A DNA stretch of 5,160 nt from Acidobacteriota bacterium (GTDB lineage Bacteria > Actinomycetota > Acidimicrobiia > Spongiisociales > UBA5794): positions 1-5,160 of the forward strand of contig JACZST010000154.1 of NCBI GenBank assembly GCA_022574065.1. The letters run 5' to 3'. The first letter of the stretch is position 1. Each line of letters starts with the position of its first letter. The translations under genes were made by a program, and so were the position numbers. The notes under the pieces are model-generated. The model saw only the letters and a list, made by a program, of their open reading frames with translations, did no database searches and was not told the origin of the DNA. Below, in pieces: positions 1-5,009 of the stretch.

Positions 1-861
1 GTGAGCCTGGTCACCCTTGCCTTGCTGAGCCAGTCGGCGGCCGGCCTCACCGTTGACGAGACCATGACGGTGCTCGAACCCTACCTGGCTTACGTTGCGC
101 AGCGCGACCTACCGACGACCGTCCCGCTGTCGCTGACCACCACCGACGAGGTACGCGGTGCTCTCGGGGCGCTGGTTGCAAACGACGTGGTGTCGAGGAT
201 CGAAGGTCCCGCAGACGATGTATATGTCATCGAGCAGGACCAGCATCTCACCGCTGCGTATTACCGCAATACCATCATCCACTTCTTCGTCAACTCTTCG
301 ATCGTGGAGGTCGCCGTCGCCGGCATGCGTCGTGACGATTCGACAGGAGTCGATGAGTTCCTGTCTCGAGCCTTTGCCTGGCGAGCGTTGCTGCGCTTCG
401 ATTTCTTTTTCGACAGCAGGGACGAGTTCCGCGACGCCATCCTGGAGGAGCTTCGTCTGGAGTGCCCAGACGGTGTGGCCTGTCTCGAGCGCGGCGACCT
501 CAGCGTCGTCCTCGCCGCGCTGGCGCCGTACGCCACCCCGGCAGTACTGCGGCCGTTCATCCAGGCCTACCGGCTGGTCGCCGAGGTACTCATGCGCGCC
601 GACTCCGACGAGGAGCTTTCGCGGTCCGAAATTCAGCAGCGCGCGCTCGATCTGGGCCGCCAATACGAAGCGCAGGGAAAGATATCGACACCGGAGTCGC
701 TGTCGTTCGCCCTCTTCGACGCCGGGATCGCCCTGGCGAACAACAGCGGACTACTGCACCCGACCACGGTCCCTTCAGAGCGGAAGAGTTTCCTTGCCGA
801 CATCGAGGACGCCCTGGCAGATATCGACGCCCTCAACCCGCCGGACCCGGTGCCGAAATGA
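1..861 (+). CDS. plsB: Glycerol-3-phosphate 1-O-acyltransferase (PlsB), C-terminal part, 5'-truncated by the window
   Basis: PlsB transfers an acyl chain to the sn-1 position of glycerol-3-phosphate, the first step of phospholipid synthesis, at the inner face of the membrane. The 286 visible residues match the C-terminal domain of actinobacterial PlsB-type enzymes. The clearest block is AAYYRNTIIHFFVNSSIVE (about residues 85-103), followed by WRALLRFDFFF (127-137). The HX4D acyltransferase motif and the rest of the catalytic domain must lie upstream of base 1. The GTG at base 1 is therefore most likely an internal valine codon rather than the start; full-length relatives are typically near 780 residues. 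The gene ends with TGA at 859-861. The next gene has its own promoter 28 bases downstream, so the two need not be cotranscribed. No hairpin terminator is visible between them. The family call is from recognised sequence similarity; the choice of PlsB over another GPAT paralogue is less sure. Confidence 0.88.
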   Translation: MSLVTLALLSQSAAGLTVDETMTVLEPYLAYVAQRDLPTTVPLSLTTTDEVRGALGALVANDVVSRIEGPADDVYVIEQDQHLTAAYYRNTIIHFFVNSSIVEVAVAGMRRDDSTGVDEFLSRAFAWRALLRFDFFFDSRDEFRDAILEELRLECPDGVACLERGDLSVVLAALAPYATPAVLRPFIQAYRLVAEVLMRADSDEELSRSEIQQRALDLGRQYEAQGKISTPESLSFALFDAGIALANNSGLLHPTTVPSERKSFLADIEDALADIDALNPPDPVPK

Positions 862-888
862 CTACTCGCTACGCCCCGAAATAACTAG

Positions 889-918
889 TTGACCACATAG
901 TGTGGCGACTGGTATACT
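889..918 (+). promoter_or_regulatory. Strong housekeeping-sigma promoter with extended -10, for the DivIVA-like gene
   Basis: A -35 hexamer TTGACC (889-894) and a -10 hexamer TATACT (913-918) are separated by 18 bases. The -10 is preceded by TGG (910-912), which fits the extended -10 TGn pattern. Each hexamer differs from consensus at one position. Transcription should start near 925, giving a leader of about 50 bases before the ATG at 974. This is the clearest promoter in the window. Confidence 0.8.
893..905. promoter_or_regulatory. Small dyad in the promoter spacer, possible operator
   Basis: CCACA-TAG-TGTGG is a perfect 5-bp inverted repeat with a 3-base centre. It begins inside the -35 hexamer and covers the first half of the spacer, a position where a bound regulator would block or alter RNA polymerase binding. 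I cannot assign it to a known regulator, and a dyad this short can occur by chance. Confidence 0.35.
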
Positions 919-950
919 CAGCGTGGGCACAGCTGGGTAGGGGAAGTCGT

Positions 951-970
951 CGGTAAGCGAGTACCGAGGA
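951..970 (+). promoter_or_regulatory. Leader hairpin touching the ribosome binding site of the DivIVA-like gene
   Basis: CGGTA (951-955) and TACCG (962-966) form a perfect 5-bp stem around a 6-base loop. The 3' arm runs into the likely Shine-Dalgarno sequence CGAGGA (965-970), which sits close to the ATG at 974 (3-4 bases). The stem could dampen initiation, but it is short. The close spacing of the Shine-Dalgarno sequence is itself slightly unusual. Confidence 0.35.
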
Positions 971-973
971 TTC

Positions 974-1819
974 ATGAGCACCGGACCAACCGCCGAGCGC
1001 TACCCCACCGTACGACAGGGTTACGACCCCACTCTTGTCGAATCGGATCTCGCCGCCCTGGAACGGGCACATGAGACGGTCGTCGATGACGCCGCCGCCA
1101 AGATCGCGACTCTAGAGCAGGCCCTCGCCGTCGCCAACAACAGAGGCGGGCCCGAAGCCGGCGACCCATCAGATGAGATCATCGCCGACGCCCGAAAAGA
1201 AGCATTCAGCCTGATCACCGAGGCCAGGAAAGAGGCGGGCGCGGTCATCGCCGAAGCACGCATCGAAGCTGAAAAAGGCGAGCAGCCGGCAGCAGCCCCC
1301 GATGCCATTGAGTCGCTACGAGCCGAAGAGCTCCAGCTGGAGGCTCGCATCGTCGAGCTGCAGGCCACACTCACCGGGCTCGAGATAGGGATTCGGTCGC
1401 TCACCGGGTTGGTCGAAGGGCAGCAGCCCGCAGCGATAGCATCTCAACCGGCGCCACCGACGATCGAATACGCGCAGACACCCACCCAGATCGAGTTGCA
1501 GCCGCCCCCGCCACTCGATAACTCAGGCGAAAACGGCGGTGCTGCGCTCCTCGAACCATTACTCAGTCCTGAGCAGAAACAGTCCCCTCCGCCTCCCCCG
1601 CCGCCTCTGGAGCCGGAGCCTGCCGCAGCCGTGCAAGTCGACGACCTCACCGTCGAGGTCAACGACTCGCATGCGCAGGCACCGGCTCCCGACGGCGGTC
1701 GCCCGTCCTTCTACTCCCGGCGCTCAGCGCAGCTGCCCCATATCGGTGCGGAAGCCGGACACAGTGCGATCGCAGCTGCGACCGACCTGCGAGCCACGAT
1801 GAACGGAAAAGGCGGGTAA
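974..1819 (+). CDS. DivIVA-like coiled-coil protein with proline-rich tail, function not established
   Basis: The 281-residue product resembles DivIVA/Wag31-type scaffolds in layout. Near the N-terminus, VRQGYDPTLVESDLAALE (residues 13-30) recalls the actinobacterial DivIVA-like motif in which a GYD/P turn precedes a helix. Helical, charge-rich segments follow (31-57 and 111-149), with three 11-residue repeats (70-102) between them. Residues 150-240 are low-complexity, with four prolines at 177-180 and seven at 205-211. The last 40 residues return to ordered-looking sequence (FYSRRSAQLPHIG, 246-258). There is no signal peptide or membrane segment, so the protein is probably cytoplasmic. By family analogy it may mark poles or septa, but that is inference. 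ATG 974 is the only plausible start, because an in-frame TAG lies at 938-940 with no other start codon between. Its own strong promoter separates it from plsB. No catalytic motif was seen. It could also be a generic coiled-coil adaptor unrelated to division. Confidence 0.75.
   Translation: MSTGPTAERYPTVRQGYDPTLVESDLAALERAHETVVDDAAAKIATLEQALAVANNRGGPEAGDPSDEIIADARKEAFSLITEARKEAGAVIAEARIEAEKGEQPAAAPDAIESLRAEELQLEARIVELQATLTGLEIGIRSLTGLVEGQQPAAIASQPAPPTIEYAQTPTQIELQPPPPLDNSGENGGAALLEPLLSPEQKQSPPPPPPPLEPEPAAAVQVDDLTVEVNDSHAQAPAPDGGRPSFYSRRSAQLPHIGAEAGHSAIAAATDLRATMNGKGG
1181..1279 (+). repeat. Three tandem 11-residue (hendecad) repeats inside the DivIVA-like protein
   Basis: Residues 70-80 (IADARKEAFSL), 81-91 (ITEARKEAGAV) and 92-102 (IAEARIEAEKG) are consecutive 11-residue units with pattern I-x-[DE]-A-R-[KI]-E-A-x-x-x. 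An 11-residue period suits a nearly straight or right-handed coiled coil rather than the classic heptad coil. Similar A/E/R-rich hendecads occur in DivIVA-type proteins and in ATP synthase b subunits, so the repeat does not by itself decide function. Confidence 0.8.
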
Positions 1820-2032
1820 GAGGCTCCGCAAATAGGGCGCGATGTGAGCGCTCTGTCGGCGTGCCCAGTTGCCGAGCCGTGGCCGGAGCGGGCCGCAGCC
1901 ATGAGCGGGAAAACGGCTCCACTCCTGTCAAGACCACCGGTCATCTGTCGGTGCGCGCTCCGGCGAGCTGCGGCCTAAAAGCTTCTCAGCCCATGGCACA
2001 CGGAGCACGGACCGTCGGTCGGATAGGCAGAC
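1820..2032. other. Convergent intergenic region, no convincing gene
   Basis: This gap separates the ends of the DivIVA-like gene (+) and nfuA (-). Possible reading frames here have atypical composition (Arg/Ser/Gly-rich, no recognisable family). An 8-bp palindrome GAGCGCTC lies at 1846-1853, and a short GACC-GTC-GGTC dyad at 2010-2020. The most notable structure is the pair of 9-bp complementarities between 1882 and 1975, listed separately. No T-rich tract follows any stem, so a classical intrinsic terminator is not evident on either strand. Confidence 0.6.
1882..1975. other. Two adjacent 9-bp complementary pairs in crossing order, candidate structured RNA or terminator
   Basis: GCCGGAGCG (1882-1890) is the perfect complement of CGCTCCGGC (1956-1964). 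The immediately adjacent GGCCGCAGC (1891-1899) is the perfect complement of GCTGCGGCC (1967-1975). The order is A, B, A', B', so the stems cross. With no linker between A and B and only two bases between A' and B', both stems could hardly form together. Mutually exclusive hairpins are the more likely reading. Chance in G+C-rich sequence remains possible. Confidence 0.35.
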
Positions 2033-2644
2033 CTAGAAGTACGGATTCTCGCCAAGATCGTGGTTGGTGACGTCGACGATTTCGGTGATCTCGGGGATGG
2101 CGCTAAGGACCGCGGTCTCGATCCCCTGCCGCAGGGTCACCGCAGCCATTCCGCATCCCTGACATCCCCCTCCGAGCTCTAGGTTGGCGGTGCTTCCGAC
2201 CACCGACACCACAGTGGCGACGCCGCCGTGGGCGGCGATAGCGGGATTGATTTGCTGCTCCAAGAGCTGGCGAACCTTGTCCTCTGTAGTACCGGTCAGC
2301 TCGATATCGTCCCCGAAATCGATACCGGGGCTGGCGGGCGTGTTGGGGTTCCTGATGACGAGACCGACACCGTCGCCGTTCCCGGAAAGGTCGAGGACCG
2401 AGCCGCGCAGGTTGTCCAGAGAATCGAGCGGGATCGCCACCGGGAGGTCGCCGTGGAACTCGACATGATCGGTCGCTGAAACGTCGCTACCCCGAAGGAA
2501 CGCCGTCTCGTACACGAAACCGGACGGCCCCGCACCGTTGATCCGGATCGCCAGATGAAGGTCCTCGAGATCCTCCAGCGTGCGCAGCTCGATGATCTTG
2601 CTAAGGGCGTTATCGGTGATCGTGATCGCCAGTGAGTCGCTCAT
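2033..2644 (-). CDS. nfuA: Fe-S cluster carrier protein NfuA (degenerate A-type domain plus NifU C-terminal domain)
   Basis: NfuA-type proteins carry a [4Fe-4S] cluster and hand it to apo-enzymes in the cytoplasm. The 203-residue product has the two-domain layout of E. coli NfuA, which is about 190 residues long. Residues 5-105 look like an A-type (IscA/HesB) fold but contain no cysteine, as is typical of NfuA, where this part serves target recognition. Residues 120-190 are the NifU C-terminal domain, with VRQLLEQQINPAIAAHGG (124-141) and GGGCQGCGMA (158-167). C161 and C164 are the only cysteines in the protein and form the CxxC that bridges a cluster between two subunits. The protein ends ENPYF. 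The ATG at 2642-2644 is preceded by AGGAAGG (complement of 2646-2652), which supports the start, although the purine run lies very close to the ATG. The gene upstream on the same strand ends 108 bases away with a terminator-like hairpin between, so nfuA may have its own promoter, which I could not identify. Confidence 0.9.
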   Translation of the reverse strand: MSDSLAITITDNALSKIIELRTLEDLEDLHLAIRINGAGPSGFVYETAFLRGSDVSATDHVEFHGDLPVAIPLDSLDNLRGSVLDLSGNGDGVGLVIRNPNTPASPGIDFGDDIELTGTTEDKVRQLLEQQINPAIAAHGGVATVVSVVGSTANLELGGGCQGCGMAAVTLRQGIETAVLSAIPEITEIVDVTNHDLGENPYF

Positions 2645-2660
2645 ACCTTCCTAATGTTAC

Positions 2661-2676
2661 AGGCGCGCAAGCGCCT
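2661..2676. promoter_or_regulatory. Perfect 6-bp hairpin with 4-base loop in the nfuA leader
   Basis: AGGCGC (2661-2666) and GCGCCT (2671-2676) flank GCAA. The stem lies 16 bases before the nfuA ATG, just upstream of its Shine-Dalgarno run. On the minus strand, which is the nfuA transcript, the loop reads TTGC. It could be a leader hairpin or a DNA operator for Fe-S or redox control. No known Fe-S regulator site is recognisable, so the role is open. Confidence 0.4.
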
Positions 2677-2712
2677 ATTCGGGGACACCAACTACCCACT
2701 GGCGATCTAGAA

Positions 2713-2740
2713 AGACCTTGGAGCGTTCCGGCCCAGGTCT
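2713..2740 (-). terminator. Probable terminator of the 94-residue protein gene
   Basis: AGACCT (2713-2718) and AGGTCT (2735-2740) form a perfect 6-bp outer stem, with a possible inner GGA/TCC stem at 2720-2729. On the minus strand the hairpin begins 13 bases after the stop codon at 2753-2755 and runs into a short T-rich stretch (TCTTTCT). This fits a weak intrinsic terminator separating that gene from nfuA. The T-tract is short, so readthrough is plausible. Confidence 0.45.
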
Positions 2741-2752
2741 CAAAGCCGAAAC

Positions 2753-3037
2753 TCAGTGGACCTCGACCAGTGTGTTGGTGGTGAGGTCGAGCACTCGCTC
2801 GGTCGCATTCGAGCCGTCGGCGATCCACCGAGCGAGGTCTTCGCCGGGAACGCGAACGATCCACCACGCGACATCGGTGCTCCCGGATGCCTGAAATGCC
2901 TTCCAGCGGGCACGCCCCTCGGCGACCGCCTCCCCCTCGGCCTCGAAGACGCCAAGGACTTGGGATTCGGTCCCACCGAAATGTGCACCCTCACCCAGCG
3001 CGGGTTCGACGAATTCCACGAGCTCGAACGTATCCAT
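2753..3037 (-). CDS. Small acidic protein of unknown function, 94 residues
   Basis: I do not recognise this family. The frame is supported by strongly G/C-ending codons, no internal stop, a protein-like composition, and a purine-rich Shine-Dalgarno region (GGAAGGGG on the minus strand) just before the ATG at 3035-3037. The product is acidic and soluble, with no signal peptide, membrane segment or cysteine. Visible features are a glycine-rich segment EGAHFGGTESQ (16-26), an alternating acidic helix around FEAEGEAVAEGRARWKAF (31-48), and a tryptophan-rich region WWIVRVPGEDLARW (58-71). It ends in LDLTTNTLVEV. The upper strand also reads open through this stretch, in frame with hpt, but that reading lacks a family match and a ribosome binding site. 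The gene is divergent from hpt, with 72 bases between their starts, and may share control with it. No function is assigned. Confidence 0.7.
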   Translation of the reverse strand: MDTFELVEFVEPALGEGAHFGGTESQVLGVFEAEGEAVAEGRARWKAFQASGSTDVAWWIVRVPGEDLARWIADGSNATERVLDLTTNTLVEVH

Positions 3038-3053
3038 CCCACCCCTTCCATCA

Positions 3054-3078
3054 ACTGCCCCGGCAGTATGGTAGTACC
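3054..3078. promoter_or_regulatory. Two small dyads in the divergent promoter region of hpt and the 94-residue gene
   Basis: ACTGCC-CC-GGCAGT (3054-3067) is a perfect 6-bp inverted repeat with a 2-base centre. GGTA-G-TACC (3070-3078) is a second, 4-bp dyad two bases further on. Both lie within the 72 bases between two divergent start codons, where an operator would be expected. TATGGT (3067-3072) is a possible -10 for hpt but has no good -35 partner. No known regulator is recognised. Confidence 0.4.
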
Positions 3079-3109
3079 GATTTCGCAGTCTGAGCTTAGG
3101 ATTCTATCC

Positions 3110-3616
3110 ATGGATTTGCAGCCCCGGTTCAGCAAAGACGAGATCGCCAGCGCCGTTTCGCGTGTGGCCGCCGAGATTTCAGCCAATCATCCAACCGAAA
3201 CGCCGCTGATGGTTGGCATCCTGACCGGCTCGTTCGTGTTCCTCGCCGATCTCGTCCGCGAACTGACCATCCCGGTAGAGATCGACTTCATCAGGGCCCG
3301 TTCTTACGGGAGCGGAACCGAATCGTCGGGGGCGGTTGAAATCACGAAGGACATCGAGCACGACGTAACCGGACGAATCGTCATCATCGTCGAGGACATC
3401 CTCGATACCGGTCTCACCCTCCGTTTTGTCAGCGATCGCATCAGGGCAGGCAATCCGGGCACGATCGAGACTTGCGCCCTGCTGGTTCGTGAAGGGACAA
3501 CCCCTTCCGATTACATGGGGCTGTGGATCCCGCAGGGTTTCGTCGTCGGTTACGGCATCGACTATGCCGAGCAGCATCGCGAGCTGCCCGACATCCGGAG
3601 CGTTCCCGGGACATGA
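3110..3616 (+). CDS. hpt: Hypoxanthine(-guanine) phosphoribosyltransferase, variant base-binding region
   Basis: The enzyme joins hypoxanthine or guanine to PRPP to give IMP or GMP in cytoplasmic purine salvage. In the 168-residue product, GILTGSFVFLADLVREL (36-52) matches the pyrophosphate loop region, RSYGSGTESSG (64-74) the flexible catalytic loop, and IIVEDILDTGLTL (92-104) the PRPP motif, with D99 as the expected general base. FVVGYGIDYAEQ (144-155) holds the aromatic that stacks on the purine (F144) and the metal/base-site aspartate (D151). Two positions are unusual. The lysine that normally follows LL(D/V) and contacts O6 of the base is arginine here (R127). The stretch between it and IP (140-141) is about six residues shorter than usual. 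The C-terminus is also short (family usually near 180 residues). ATG 3110 is preferred because TTAGGA (3096-3101) lies 8 bases upstream. An in-frame ATG at 3068 would add 14 residues but has no Shine-Dalgarno sequence. Confidence 0.88.
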   Translation: MDLQPRFSKDEIASAVSRVAAEISANHPTETPLMVGILTGSFVFLADLVRELTIPVEIDFIRARSYGSGTESSGAVEITKDIEHDVTGRIVIIVEDILDTGLTLRFVSDRIRAGNPGTIETCALLVREGTTPSDYMGLWIPQGFVVGYGIDYAEQHRELPDIRSVPGT

Positions 3617-3622
3617 GCCGTT

Positions 3623-3658
3623 ACCCCGTACCCAGGTCTACACCGACGTTTACGGGGT
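3623..3658. terminator. 8-bp hairpin just after hpt
   Basis: ACCCCGTA (3623-3630) and TACGGGGT (3651-3658) are perfect complements around a 20-base loop, which itself can form a small GGT/ACC hairpin (3635-3644). The stem starts six bases after the hpt stop codon. No T-tract follows, so it may act as an RNA-stabilising 3' hairpin or a T-less terminator rather than a classical intrinsic terminator. It overlaps the first copy of the 60-base-period repeat. Confidence 0.45.
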
Positions 3659-3737
3659 CCACAACCCTGGGTTCGCGATCCCGCTCATTCCGCGGGCTCA
3701 CACCGGCGGATCCGGCGTCTACAACCCTGGGTTTGCG
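3640..3737. repeat. Two-copy direct repeat with exact 60-base period, each copy with an AACCC-T-GGGTT dyad
   Basis: Bases 3640-3677 and 3700-3737 align without gaps at an offset of exactly 60, with 31 of 38 positions identical by hand count. The best conserved part is ACAACCCTGGGTT (3661-3673 and 3721-3733). Its AACCC-T-GGGTT core is a perfect 5-bp dyad. Between the cores lies a further hairpin, CCCGC (3680-3684) with GCGGG (3692-3696), and an 8-base palindrome CGGATCCG (3707-3714). The repeat lies between convergent genes. It resembles an intergenic repetitive palindromic element more than coding sequence, though the 60-base period also keeps reading frame. Confidence 0.7.
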
Positions 3738-3748
3738 CCGGGCCACGG

Positions 3749-3777
3749 GTGCCGGGGAAGCGAGTCCTCCCCGGCAC
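3749..3777. terminator. Strong hairpin, probable bidirectional terminator between hpt and the lipoprotein gene
   Basis: GTGCCGGGGA (3749-3758) and TCCCCGGCAC (3768-3777) form a perfect 10-bp, G+C-rich stem with a 9-base loop. It is the strongest simple hairpin in the window and lies between the converging ends of hpt (3616) and the substrate-binding protein gene (3796). Neither side has a T-tract, which is common for actinobacterial terminators. Confidence 0.65.
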
Positions 3778-3795
3778 GTCGGATGGCGAAGCGCG

Positions 3796-4983
3796 CTAGT
3801 CGCCGCCCTCGACGAGCACGACGTCGACCCGCTGCCAGTCATTGCCGACCACATCGAGGCCCGCGCTAATCAAGTTGTCGACCGCCTCTTGGGCGATGTC
3901 GGTGATGAACGCGCCCGCGGTCGGCGCTGAACTGAGGATCGCCTCGGAGGTTGCAATCTCGATCGTCTGATCCCACAACGCCTGATCCATGATCCCAACG
4001 CCGAGGGGCGACGGCCAAATCAGCGCGTTGATCTCGTTGAGTTGCCAGGTCTGATGGGATACACCAAGTGTCGGCCCGGCAGCGAGCACGATGTCAACGC
4101 ATGGGCCCGGGTTGTCCCTGCAGTAGATCCAACCGCGTAATGAAGCCTCGACGAACTTCACTGCGGTTTCGCGATAGACGGGGTCGCTGTCGAGCCGGCC
4201 TTCATCCGCCCAGATGGCGTCCTGGAGCATGGCGGTACCCACATCGTTCCAGTTGATGATGTCGAGGTCTTCCGGTTGATACAACTCTCCGGTATCAGGG
4301 TTGACCGTCTCCAGCACCTGTGCGTACTCGTTGTAGATCATGGCCTGTGCCGCATCGATGTCGCCGCTGATCAGTGCCAGCATGTCGAACTGCTGCTGCA
4401 CCAGGTCGACGTCCGTTTCCGGGTCGAGCCCAGCAGAGCGGAGCCCGGCCAGCAGCTCGAACTCGTTGCCAAACCCCCAGTTTCCAACCGTGCGTCCGGC
4501 CAAGTCGTCGACACCGGTGATGCCGGCGTCCTTGAACGACACCTGGAGAGTGGCCGACCGCTGGAACGGCTGTGCGATGTTGGTGATGTCGAGGCCTTCC
4601 TCACGCGGCACGAGACCGCGCGGCACCCAGGAAATCGCAAAGTCCGCCGCCCCCGAGTCCAGCACGACAGCGGGAACGATATCCACCCCTCCCTCGAGGA
4701 TCTCGACGTTGAGCCCCACCTCTTCGTAGAAGCCCTGATCAACCGCCGCGTAATAGCCGGCAAACTGCGATTGGGTAAACCACTGCAGCTGCAGCGCGAC
4801 GTCGATCATCGCTTCCGGTGGTGTCGTCGTGGTGGCAGCGGCTGTGGTGGTCGTGGTGTCACCCGGTGCGGCAGCGGCCGTAGTCGTCGTGGTGTCATCC
4901 GTGCTGCCACAGGCTGCGGCGACCATCGCCAGCGCAGCAACCACCAGCGCAAAGCGCGGGCCAGTTCGTGTCCATGTCCTCAT
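3796..4983 (-). CDS. ABC transporter substrate-binding lipoprotein, NMT1/THI5-like family
   Basis: This is the extracytoplasmic binding protein of an ABC importer, tethered to the outer face of the membrane. The 395 residues begin with a basic N-region (MRTWTRTGPR), a hydrophobic core (11-23) and a lipobox-like VAAAC with C25 as the lipidated cysteine. The -3 residue is Ala rather than the usual Leu. A Thr/Ala/Pro-rich linker spans 28-57. The NMT1/THI5 fold then starts with VALQLQWFTQSQFAGYYAAV (62-81) and DQGFYEEVGLNVEILEGG (82-99), the family hallmark. CRDNPGPCVDIVL (288-300) contains a cysteine pair that could form a disulfide. Relatives bind thiamine-pyrimidine (HMP) precursors, riboflavin or other small aromatic or sulfonate compounds, and the ligand cannot be fixed from this window. 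The start is supported by GGAGAGGA (complement of 4989-4996), five bases upstream. It follows a permease gene on the same strand, with 41 bases between them, so one operon is very likely. Confidence 0.88.
   Translation of the reverse strand: MRTWTRTGPRFALVVAALAMVAAACGSTDDTTTTTAAAAPGDTTTTTAAATTTTPPEAMIDVALQLQWFTQSQFAGYYAAVDQGFYEEVGLNVEILEGGVDIVPAVVLDSGAADFAISWVPRGLVPREEGLDITNIAQPFQRSATLQVSFKDAGITGVDDLAGRTVGNWGFGNEFELLAGLRSAGLDPETDVDLVQQQFDMLALISGDIDAAQAMIYNEYAQVLETVNPDTGELYQPEDLDIINWNDVGTAMLQDAIWADEGRLDSDPVYRETAVKFVEASLRGWIYCRDNPGPCVDIVLAAGPTLGVSHQTWQLNEINALIWPSPLGVGIMDQALWDQTIEIATSEAILSSAPTAGAFITDIAQEAVDNLISAGLDVVGNDWQRVDVVLVEGGD
4834..4897 (-). repeat. 36-base tandem repeat coding the Thr/Ala-rich lipoprotein linker
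   Basis: Bases 4834-4861 and 4870-4897 match at 25 of 28 positions at an offset of 36. They encode the 12-residue unit DTTTTTAAAAPG (residues 30-41), repeated from residue 42 as DTTTTTAAATTT. The linker separates the lipidated cysteine from the folded domain. Its repeated DNA suggests growth by slippage or unequal crossover, so linker length may vary between strains. Confidence 0.75.
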
Positions 4984-5009
4984 GTCATTCCTCTCCAGTT
5001 GTCATCCCA

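Noticed and set aside
158..892. Long open frame of 244 codons overlapping the plsB fragment on the same strand
   Set aside because: Its product is Arg/Ser/Thr-rich with no family resemblance, while the other frame clearly encodes a PlsB domain. It is a shadow of G+C-rich coding sequence.
1861..1975. Possible tRNA suggested by the folded G+C-rich stretch
   Set aside because: No T-loop consensus, no cloverleaf spacing and no acceptor stem could be found.
1861..2070. Small 69-codon frame in the convergent gap
   Set aside because: No ribosome site, composition unlike the neighbours, and it overlaps the end of nfuA. Probably chance.
2756..3109. GTG-initiated N-terminal extension that would make hpt 286 residues long
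   Set aside because: The extra 118 residues do not resemble any Hpt N-terminus, no ribosome site precedes the GTG, and the opposite strand holds a better-supported gene. Hpt homology begins right after ATG 3110.
3640..3737. Short CRISPR-like array from the 60-base-period repeat
   Set aside because: Only two diverged copies, similarity extending beyond a core unit, and no cas genes nearby.
3613..3930. Frame starting at an ATGA overlap with the hpt stop codon, about 105 codons
   Set aside because: The overlap is tempting, but the product is low-complexity Ser/Thr/Arg/Gly translated from the repeat region. It then runs antisense into the lipoprotein gene and has no recognisable domain.
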